This document shows positions 23,613 through 30,184 of a stretch of 32,551 bases of DNA, in pieces. Positions within the stretch are counted from its first letter, which is position 1. Every line of letters starts with the position of its first letter. Below the pieces are notes generated by a model. It was given only the letters and a program-made list of their open reading frames with translations, did no database searches and had not been told where the DNA came from. The translations under genes and the position numbers were made by a program. The DNA comes from Anaerolineae bacterium (GTDB taxonomy: Bacteria > Chloroflexota > Anaerolineae > Aggregatilineales > Phototrophicaceae), in assembly GCA_030950085.1 (NCBI GenBank), contig JAUZRW010000051.1, forward strand, positions 1-32,551. Direction: 5' to 3'.

Positions 23613-25160
23613 TTATCCGGCTGGAATTAATGTGCGGACACCATCGGCACTTTCAACGACCCAACCTGTGAGACCCGTGTTGAGGCGTACTTGCCACCAT
23701 GTAAAGCCATCACCGGCGACGGGACCATCAAGCAAAACTACTTGTGTTCCATTATCGAGACGGGCAGCAATCGTAGCAGACAGTCGCGGCTGATTCCGCA
23801 TATTGAGTCTGTCGCCTTCGGTGGTCGAGATAATCGCAACGCCATTCACAGTCAAGATACCGCGCCCTGACGGGCTTGTCGTAGAAACCTCGCTGGCTGT
23901 CACACCACTACTGCTATCTGGTACGATAATAATCTGTGCTGTAAATACAGGTGGCGCGAGTTGCACCCATGGACTCCGCGCTGTTTCGCGGTCTGGAGCA
24001 GTTGACCACACCGGAACAACATGTGCATCTGTCGGGGCAACCCATAATGGCGTTTGGTCATTTTGTGCTGTTGTGGTATCGGTCAAAATGGCAATTGGCG
24101 GCGTGCCTGTCAAAATATAGACAAAGCCATTCCTTGTACCGATGATTTCGTTCTCGATAGCATTGATAGTCGGTATCACCCGTGAAACACCCAAACGGTC
24201 AACAAGCAACCAAACAAAAGAGGCATCGGCTAATGATTGTGCTTGTACGATGAGCCGATTTCCATTTTCGACAAAATCAGCCCGTAATAAGTCCAGCGTT
24301 GCACTGCCAAAAAATGGCGAACGTGCGCCAACATCAGGGCGATAAACGTGCAAGGCATTGGCATAAGGTGCATAAACGGCATCGTAGGCGATGCGCTCAT
24401 CCACAATCGGAATCACACTCTCACCAATACGCGGTAAATAGTCGCCGCCGAATGTCGAAAATTGATTGGTTTGCACGACACGCCCCGTAATGGCATCCCA
24501 AGCAAAGTTCGCAAATTGCTGATTGACAGCCATATTCCCGAATGCGACTAAGGCAAAATTCACAGTCGCGCCTTCATAATAGTAAATTTGGGGTACAACG
24601 AAAGGCGCAATTGTAGTATCAAGATTTTGTGCTTGTAGTGCCGAATGGGTATTGCTAAGTTCAGCAAGGGTTGTCCCTGTCAGAAGGTCAATAACGACAA
24701 TCTGCCAGACCTGTGTTTCAGCCGTTTCGCCAGCCGCATAACTATACGCGACTGCTCCTCCTGTGAGGTTAAATAAATTTGCCTGACGCGCCAGACTCAA
24801 TGCGTCTGCGGTAGGAGTCATCGGCGGTTCATAAGTGATAAGCACTCTTCCTGTTGGCACATCATAGACTGTAAAAGTTGTCATGGATGAGCCGACTGCA
24901 TCTTGTCCGGTGATGCTATACGCAAGGCGCGTTCCATCATGGGAAACTGCTAATCCGCGTGAAAATGCAAAGCTATTCGGGGCATAAATAGCGAGTGCGC
25001 GTAATTGTACATCATGAAGGACAATGCCATTATTATCGACTTGCCATGCTCGCCCAGCATCAGAATCATAAAACCATGCCGACCAACTATTATCTTGTGC
25101 CGAAACTTGCCCCATCAGCACAATCATGCTTGTGATTAATAATGCGAAGCAACGTCGCAT
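23613..25160 (-). CDS. Secreted beta-propeller-like protein with C-terminal SH3b domain (515 aa)
   Basis: Signal peptide at residues 1-19 (RRCFALLITSMIVLMGQVSA). Residues 25-400 are repeated beta strands with motifs such as WQVDNNGIVLH, VSHDGTRLAYSI and YDVPTGRVLITY, consistent with a propeller. A bacterial SH3 (SH3b) domain fills about 430-510: GDRLNMRNQPRLSATIAARL, LLDGPVAGDGFTWWQVRL and GLTGWVVES. SH3b domains often bind cell-wall peptides. Two ATGs are possible; the one at 25160 has GGAG 8 nt upstream, whereas 25166 is too close to it. Similar in plan to the gene at 30185. Exact function unknown. Confidence 0.8.
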   Translation of the reverse strand: MRRCFALLITSMIVLMGQVSAQDNSWSAWFYDSDAGRAWQVDNNGIVLHDVQLRALAIYAPNSFAFSRGLAVSHDGTRLAYSITGQDAVGSSMTTFTVYDVPTGRVLITYEPPMTPTADALSLARQANLFNLTGGAVAYSYAAGETAETQVWQIVVIDLLTGTTLAELSNTHSALQAQNLDTTIAPFVVPQIYYYEGATVNFALVAFGNMAVNQQFANFAWDAITGRVVQTNQFSTFGGDYLPRIGESVIPIVDERIAYDAVYAPYANALHVYRPDVGARSPFFGSATLDLLRADFVENGNRLIVQAQSLADASFVWLLVDRLGVSRVIPTINAIENEIIGTRNGFVYILTGTPPIAILTDTTTAQNDQTPLWVAPTDAHVVPVWSTAPDRETARSPWVQLAPPVFTAQIIIVPDSSSGVTASEVSTTSPSGRGILTVNGVAIISTTEGDRLNMRNQPRLSATIAARLDNGTQVVLLDGPVAGDGFTWWQVRLNTGLTGWVVESADGVRTLIPAG

Positions 25161-25194
25161 AGGCATCTCTCCTAAGCAATTATCAAGCGAGTCT

Positions 25195-25644
25195 CTAGTC
25201 GCTCTCGCGGCGCAATGTCGTATGGTAAATCGAAAATCCCAGTTTGAGCCAAAATGCCTTACCTTCGGAGTTACTTTCTAGCACATCAAGCATAATAGCA
25301 CTGCCTTTGGGGAAAAATTCAGCCACAATTTGCTCAAAGACACTCTGACCGATACCACGTCGCCGATAACTCGGTTGAATAAAAAACTGCCGCACATAAA
25401 TACTAGCTTGGCTGGGATAATAGCTTTCTTGATGCTCCCGATACAGTAAGTAACCAATCATCTCACCCGCACGCTCAACAACAACAGCCTCGCGGTTAGC
25501 AGTCAGCCAAGCACGCATCCGTTCTGCCAACTCAGCGAGAGTCATATTATTCTTGCTGCCTTCGTCTAAGATGAGTTGTCGATTCATTTCTGCTAACGCG
25601 GCTACATCATTCAGTGTGGCACGGCGCAGGTCAATATCTGTCAT
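25195..25644 (-). CDS. GNAT-family N-acetyltransferase (149 aa)
   Basis: Acetyl-CoA-dependent acyltransferase of the GNAT fold. The N-terminal strand-helix DIDLRRATLNDVAALAEMNR is typical. The acetyl-CoA pyrophosphate loop is RRRGIGQSV (94-102, the Q/RxxGxG/A motif), preceded by the beta-4 strand YVRQFFIQPSY. Motif B is near FWLKLGFSIY. A single complete domain with normal length. The frame extends to 25680, but GGAGG with 7-nt spacing fixes the start at 25644, just outside the adjacent MITE. Substrate unknown; it sits 34 bp upstream of the propeller-SH3b gene, same strand, probably cotranscribed. Confidence 0.88.
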   Translation of the reverse strand: MTDIDLRRATLNDVAALAEMNRQLILDEGSKNNMTLAELAERMRAWLTANREAVVVERAGEMIGYLLYREHQESYYPSQASIYVRQFFIQPSYRRRGIGQSVFEQIVAEFFPKGSAIMLDVLESNSEGKAFWLKLGFSIYHTTLRRESD

Positions 25645-25662
25645 TAGTGAGCCTCCTAATGT

Positions 25663-25814
25663 AATTTCAGTGAACCACAATTTGGTATTTTTCGGCGGAC
25701 AGCAAGTATGCTGTCCCTACAAATGACCTTTTCTAATCTGTAGGGACGTGATATATCACGTCCGCTGTGACCCCCAAATAATGATAAGCTGCGAATCTGT
25801 GATTTACTGAATTT
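25663..25814 (+). mobile_element. Double-hairpin MITE, copy B (inverted relative to copy A)
   Basis: Ends AATTTCAGTGAACCACA and, on the other strand, AAATTCAGTAAATCACA are terminal inverted repeats (14 of 17 match). The core has GGACAGCAAGTATGCTGTCC and GGACGTGATATATCACGTCC. It aligns end to end with the reverse complement of 14745-14883 apart from about a dozen extra bases near 25770-25785. It ends 9 bp from the stop codon of the TIR-FHA gene. Confidence 0.8.
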
Positions 25815-25823
25815 GAGTTGCAC

Positions 25824-26636
25824 TTAGCCACTAACAGCCTCATACGAGAGAATAATCGCATCCCCTAGCATCAATGCCTGACCGGGCTGCAACTTGACTG
25901 TACTTTGTATGCGTGCGCCACTATTGATGCGTGTGCCGTTTGTACTGCCTAAATCTTCGACAGTATAACCGTCACCTTGCCATTTTAGACGCAAATGATA
26001 GCGACTGACTTCGGGGTCTTCAATCGAAATATCATTCGTGGCATCGCGTCCAAGACTGAGGGTATCGCCTACTAATTTGTACATTTTATTGAGTTGCGGT
26101 CCCCGTCGTACCACAATATAAAAACCGGATTCCGTTGGCATGACAGTTCGCGTATAAGCAGCTTGTGGTGGATTATTGGGTTCTGCTTCTTCAACGGACG
26201 CTGTATGGGTTGGGTCAGGGCGCTTGATTTGTGCTTGTGGAACAGGGGCAATCTCTAGCAAGCGCGGCAATTCCCGTCCGAAGTAATCCCAGAAGTGACC
26301 GCGAGTCGTGAAGCTATTGACATCGAATTGTTCTAATGTATTGAGGCGTGGGTGCATTTTCCCCGGTGCGAATTTGACTGGAATAACCGCAATACCAAAC
26401 CCTAATGCCAAAGCCCACTCATACGTCACAAAAGTAGAATCGACGGATGCCGGTGTCACAATGACAATCAGGGCATCCGAAGCCCGAATCGCATCATCAA
26501 TATCAAAGCGCCAATCTTGACCGGGACGTGGATTGGGGTCAATCCACGGTTTATAACCGATTCGCAGTAATTGGTCTTGCATATTTGCCATATGGCGACT
26601 GTCTTTGGGCGAGTAGGAAATGAAGATGTGTTTCAT
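25824..26636 (-). CDS. TIR-FHA two-domain protein (270 aa)
   Basis: N-terminal TIR domain (1-130): FISYSPKDSRHMANMQDQL, then PWIDPNPRPGQDW and ALIVIVTPASVDSTFVTYEW. The Glu of the NADase-type position is E73. A Pro/Thr/Glu linker (132-170) leads to an FHA domain (172-265) with G196-R197, S211-R-Y-H214 and G230-S-T-N-G-T235, all the phosphothreonine-binding residues. No membrane segment. The chosen ATG 26636 has GAGAAAG just upstream and begins directly with the TIR strand; the longer frame to 26717 adds an unrelated tail. Role: phosphopeptide-controlled TIR effector or adaptor in the same signalling set as the PP2C and kinase-like genes nearby; enzymatic activity is inference. Confidence 0.88.
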   Translation of the reverse strand: MKHIFISYSPKDSRHMANMQDQLLRIGYKPWIDPNPRPGQDWRFDIDDAIRASDALIVIVTPASVDSTFVTYEWALALGFGIAVIPVKFAPGKMHPRLNTLEQFDVNSFTTRGHFWDYFGRELPRLLEIAPVPQAQIKRPDPTHTASVEEAEPNNPPQAAYTRTVMPTESGFYIVVRRGPQLNKMYKLVGDTLSLGRDATNDISIEDPEVSRYHLRLKWQGDGYTVEDLGSTNGTRINSGARIQSTVKLQPGQALMLGDAIILSYEAVSG

Positions 26637-26737
26637 AAAACTTTCTCTCGATGATAAGCAGTGAGCCTTTATTCTATAGGATAACGCCAAATAGCAAAAA
26701 ATACCGTATTGATTCATCTTGATTGTTTAACTATAAA

Positions 26738-26838
26738 TCGCCAAAACGCCAAGAAAAAGCATAACGCAGAGACATAGAGGCTCAGAGGGATTTTTTGAAC
26801 TTAACGCTTTGTGTTCTTTGTGGCTTTGTGGTTCAAAT
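26738..26838 (+). repeat. CACAGAG-type imperfect hairpin repeat
   Basis: AAAAAGCATAACGCAGAG, ACATAGAGGCTCAGAGG, TTTTTTGAACTTAACGC then TTTGTGTTCTTTGTGGC and TTTGTGGTTC. Same block order as 13305 and 29888. It lies in the 552-bp gap between the TIR-FHA gene and the dehydratase; that gap holds only repeats and the fragment at 27030-27182. Confidence 0.55.
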
Positions 26839-26857
26839 TATCCTGATATCATAGATA

Positions 26858-26949
26858 GTACATGACCAATTTAATCTTTGAAAATTAGATGATGTGTTTT
26901 TTGGGCGCAATGCCTTGCGCCCCTACATAAAAACTTTTTTGGTCATGTA
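26858..26949 (+). mobile_element. MITE-like element with TACATGACCAA termini, copy 2 (first of a tandem pair)
   Basis: GTACATGACCAA at the left and TTGGTCATGTA at the right form an 11-bp perfect inverted repeat. The interior has a GGGCGCAATGCCTTGCGCCC hairpin, CTACATAAAAACTTTTTT and an A/T-rich left half. TAG precedes it and TAG lies between it and copy 3. Confidence 0.75.
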
Positions 26950-26952
26950 ATA

Positions 26953-27029
26953 GTACATGACCAATTTAATTCTTGAAGATTGGGCGCAGCACGCTGTCGC
27001 CCCTACATAAAAACTTTTTTGGTCATGTA
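26953..27029 (+). mobile_element. MITE-like element, copy 3 (second of the tandem pair)
   Basis: Same 11-bp termini and right half as copy 2, but about 15 bp shorter inside: the left spacer is reduced and the hairpin reads GGGCGCAGCACGCTGTCGCCC with one bulge. It is followed again by ATAG, so the order is TAG-element-TAG-element-TAG. Confidence 0.75.
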
Positions 27030-27182
27030 ATAGGTGAAGTGTTACCTGTCATCGTTAAAAACAGTCTTATTGGATTTGGTACAATCGCCCTAGAATTATC
27101 GGGCGGTTATAGTGCGGATAAAGCTATTCGCGTTACACTATCATCAACAATCAGTTTCGCATATTTAGGTTTCAAAGAGTAG
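27030..27182 (+). pseudogene. C-terminal gene fragment cut by the MITE pair
   Basis: The open frame ends in about 50 residues with protein-like composition (GEVLPVIVKNSLIGFGTIAL, then ELSGGYSADKAIRVTLSSTI) and a stop 4 bp before the dehydratase start region. Upstream, the frame runs into MITE copy 3, so any original 5' part is missing or replaced. Family not recognised. It may be a short membrane protein or the tail of a lost gene. Confidence 0.3.
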
Positions 27183-27188
27183 CAGGTT

Positions 27189-29840
27189 ATGACGATTGCA
27201 TTAGACACTATCGGGCGGCTTCCTGTTGAGGGAGATAATGCTGCCATTGCCACACAAACCCTTAACATCGGCACAGTGATTCAATACGGTCAAACGACAT
27301 TTGAGATTTCGCACGCCATTTTAGAAGGACACCGTTTCGCTATTGAACCGATTATGGCGGGTGATGATATCATGTCTTGGGGATTGCCCTTTGGCAAGGC
27401 AATAAAAGATATTCAGCAAGGTGAGTATCTGGTGAATCAAGGCGTAATTACTGAATTAGGGCGACGTTCGATTGATTTTGAACTGCCCACAGAAGCCAAC
27501 TTCACCGATACGATAGCACCCTTTGTCTTTGACACAGATACTTTCGTAGCGGCTGAACAAGTAGCACGCTATGACACCATGCGGACATTCATGGGCTATC
27601 AACGGTCTGGCAAGCGCGGTGTCGGGACGCGCAATATGATTGTCTTACTTGGCACATCCTCACTAACGGCTGGCTTTGTCCGCACACTAGAAACGTATTT
27701 CAAAACACGGTTAGCAGATTACCCTCATATTGACGGAATCGTCGCTGTTGCCCATACCGAAGGCGAACATCCTAATCCCAATAATCGAGATATGTTGCTG
27801 CGAACCCTTGCCGGATTTATGGTGCATCCTAATGTGGCGGCAGTCTTGGCTGTTGATTATGGGACAGAGGCTATCAATAACGAGGCAGTACAAGCCTATA
27901 TTGCAGAAAACAAGTATCCGATAGATGACGTGCCGCATCACTTCATGTCACTATCAAAGTCATTCAAGGCGAGTATGGAAGCCGCAACTGAAAAAGTTAA
28001 CGCATGGTTGCCGATAGTGAATACCATGCAGCGTACAGAACAACCCTTGAGCGAACTTAAGATTGCATTGCAATGTGGCGGCTCGGATGCCTTCTCTGGT
28101 GTGAGTGGTAATCCGCTTGCGGCATGGGTCGCCCACGAGCTTATCCGCTATGGTGGCTCGGCTAACCTTGCCGAAACCGATGAACTGATTGGAGCCGAGT
28201 CTTATATTCTCGATAAAGTGAAAGATATTGAAACATCGCAAAAATTCTTGCGAACGGTGGCGCGTTTTGTGGAACGCACAGAACGACATGGACACTCCGC
28301 AGAAGGTAATCCATCAGGCGGCAATAAATATCGTGGTCTCTATAATATCTACCTAAAATCACTGGGCGCGGCGGCAAAACGGCATCCCGATGTGCGCCTA
28401 GATGCAGTCATTGATTATGGTGAAGCGATGACCGACGCTGGCTATTATTTCATGGATAGTCCCGGCAATGATTTAGAGAGCATCGCCGGACAAGTGGCTG
28501 CCGGCTGCAATATGATTTATTTCGTGACAGGCAACGGCTCAATTACCAATTTCCCCTTTGTGCCGACGATTAAAATTGTGACTACCACACGCCGTTACGA
28601 ATTGCTTGCTGACGATATGGATGTTAATGCTGGAGTCTATCTTGACGGCACACCAATAGATGAAGTCGGCGCACAAACCCTTGACCTGACAGTCAATATT
28701 GCATCGGGGCAAAAATCTGCTGGCGAAAAAGCGCATCATGCCCAAGTACAAATTTGGCGCAATTGGCAACAGACGGAAAATATCGTCAGCAGCATCAAGC
28801 AGGTCGAACGCAGTGGACACCCTCTATCTATCGAAAAAACAGACATACCAGATATCTCGTTTGAAGCCTATCAAACAAAGAACGGTATCGCCTCTGACCA
28901 AATTGCTTTAATTTTGCCGACAAGTCTCTGTAGCGGACACATTGCACGCATGGCAACCGAGCATCTCAATACACAAGAGTTAGGGCGCGATAAAGGCATT
29001 TCGCGCTTTGTCACACTGGTACATACAGAAGGCTGTGGTGTATCGACTGAACGTGAATTTGAAGCGACGATACTCGGCTATCTGACACACCCTCTGGTAC
29101 GTTTTTGTGTACTGCTAGAGCATGGTTGCGAGAAAACCCACAATGGCTATATGCGCCAATTGATGGCAAAAGCAGATGTGGATATTGCGCCGTTTGGTTG
29201 GGCAAGTGTGCAAATGGATGGTGGTATTCAGGCGGTGCTGCACAAGATGGAAAACTGGTTTCATCATCAGGTCACACAGGCTGAGTCATTGCCACAAAAA
29301 ATTGTTGGACTTGAGGCTGTGCGTGTCGGATTGTTGACTCGCAGTGCTATCGACACAAATTTAGCGCACGAGTTGACACAACTCACACGGCAGATTGTCA
29401 GCGCAGGCGGCACAGTGGTTATCCCCGAAAACGATAATCTGATACAGCACAGTGATTTTCTACCAGAATTAGGCTCTGAGTGGGAGTCATCGCTTGCTTA
29501 TGCCCAACAAGCTCTGACAAGTGGTCTGCATATGATGGATATGCCGACTGAACATTGGGGCGAAACCCTCACGGGACTAGGGGCGGCAGGTGTCGAAGTG
29601 ATGTTGGCATTAACGGATGGTTTGCCATTAGCGAGTCACCCTATGATTCCGGTTTTGCAAGTGGCGGCTGATAGAAGTTTAGCATCAGATTTTGATATGC
29701 TCTCAGATGCCGAGTCATGGTCGGTGCGCTTGCGTGAGATGTTAATCGCTGTCTTATCGCGCCAATATACGCCGCAACAAAATAAGTATGCCAATGTCAA
29801 TTTCCAGATTACACGCGGTAGGTTAGGCGTTTCGTTGTAA
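27189..29840 (+). CDS. UxaA/GarD-type sugar-acid dehydratase with an internal duplication (883 aa)
   Basis: Related to altronate/galactarate dehydratases, which remove water from aldonic or aldaric acids. Order: SAF domain (1-95); UxaA copy 1 (about 125-500); UxaA copy 2 (about 560-850). Copy 1 N-lobe has lost all three family cysteines: L159, E193 (HTEGEH) and T226 (YGTE). Its C-lobe is normal: Q295-C-G-G-S-D, AETDELIGAES, MDSPGND and GQVAAGCN, though MDxNCG reads MDVNAG. Copy 2 N-lobe keeps C581 (TSLCSG), C616 (HTEGCG) and C647 (HGCE), while its C-lobe lacks QCGGSD but keeps MDMPTEHWGETLTGLGAAG. Usual UxaA is about 500 aa. The two halves are thus complementary. A short AGG precedes the ATG. 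It is alone on its strand; sugar-catabolic neighbours are absent. Confidence 0.85.
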   Translation: MTIALDTIGRLPVEGDNAAIATQTLNIGTVIQYGQTTFEISHAILEGHRFAIEPIMAGDDIMSWGLPFGKAIKDIQQGEYLVNQGVITELGRRSIDFELPTEANFTDTIAPFVFDTDTFVAAEQVARYDTMRTFMGYQRSGKRGVGTRNMIVLLGTSSLTAGFVRTLETYFKTRLADYPHIDGIVAVAHTEGEHPNPNNRDMLLRTLAGFMVHPNVAAVLAVDYGTEAINNEAVQAYIAENKYPIDDVPHHFMSLSKSFKASMEAATEKVNAWLPIVNTMQRTEQPLSELKIALQCGGSDAFSGVSGNPLAAWVAHELIRYGGSANLAETDELIGAESYILDKVKDIETSQKFLRTVARFVERTERHGHSAEGNPSGGNKYRGLYNIYLKSLGAAAKRHPDVRLDAVIDYGEAMTDAGYYFMDSPGNDLESIAGQVAAGCNMIYFVTGNGSITNFPFVPTIKIVTTTRRYELLADDMDVNAGVYLDGTPIDEVGAQTLDLTVNIASGQKSAGEKAHHAQVQIWRNWQQTENIVSSIKQVERSGHPLSIEKTDIPDISFEAYQTKNGIASDQIALILPTSLCSGHIARMATEHLNTQELGRDKGISRFVTLVHTEGCGVSTEREFEATILGYLTHPLVRFCVLLEHGCEKTHNGYMRQLMAKADVDIAPFGWASVQMDGGIQAVLHKMENWFHHQVTQAESLPQKIVGLEAVRVGLLTRSAIDTNLAHELTQLTRQIVSAGGTVVIPENDNLIQHSDFLPELGSEWESSLAYAQQALTSGLHMMDMPTEHWGETLTGLGAAGVEVMLALTDGLPLASHPMIPVLQVAADRSLASDFDMLSDAESWSVRLREMLIAVLSRQYTPQQNKYANVNFQITRGRLGVSL

Positions 29841-29887
29841 ATGATAGTGATTCTGTGTACGGAAGTAACCTTCGGTCTATTTTTACA

Positions 29888-29978
29888 AAATGCATAACGC
29901 AGAGGCACAGAGAATCAGAGATGCAGAGCATTATTTTGAATAGAAATCTTGGCGCTTTGGCGGTTCATCTTTTTTTGA
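29888..29978 (+). repeat. CACAGAG-type imperfect hairpin repeat
   Basis: AAAATGCATAACGCAGAGGC, ACAGAGAATCAGAGATGCAG, TTTTGAATAGAAATC and GGCGCTTTGGCGGTTC. It follows the dehydratase stop by about 48 bp. A GTAACCTTCGGT piece of the GTAGGGGC family precedes it (29870-29882), so the 29841-30184 gap is a mosaic of repeats with no gene. Confidence 0.55.
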
Positions 29979-30002
29979 AGTTCTTTCCAGACATTACTTT
30001 TT

Positions 30003-30096
30003 GTGGAATCCGATAAGTTTTTAGAATTCCGTCGTAGAGGCATAGCACGCTATGCCCCTACTGAGATTTTATTTCCAATTACTTTCCAGATTCTAC
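30003..30096 (+). repeat. GTAGGGGC-palindrome repeat element, copy 4
   Basis: GTGGAATCCGATAAGT ... ACTTTCCAGATTCTAC are inverted ends (12 of 16 match). Inside: TTTTAGAATTCCG, the hairpin GGCATAGCACGCTATGCC, CCTACTGAGATTTTATTTC. The palindrome differs from copies 1 and 3 but still pairs. Confidence 0.65.
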
Positions 30097-30111
30097 ATTT
30101 TATAAACACTA

Positions 30112-30164
30112 TCTCACCATATTATTTTGTGTGAGGCGCGATGGAAACCCCGAAAGGGGCTTTT
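30112..30164 (+). repeat. Two-stem motif, copy 3
   Basis: CTCAC ... GTGAG stem, GCGCGATGGAAA linker, CCCC-GAAA-GGGG followed by CTTTT. This is the copy most like a rho-independent terminator; it lies directly downstream of repeat copy 4 and 20 bp before the stop of the minus-strand gene at 30185. Confidence 0.55.
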
Positions 30165-30184
30165 AGGAGTGTCTCTGATTATCG

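Noticed and set aside
26637-26717. 27-codon N-terminal extension of the TIR-FHA protein
   Set aside because: It precedes the TIR first strand, has no ribosome binding site, and the ATG at 26636 follows GAGAAAG.
1281-30164. Repeats whose linker resembles the GATGGAAAC/ATTGAAAG ends of CRISPR repeats
   Set aside because: The copies are single, far apart and not separated by regular spacers, and no cas genes are present.
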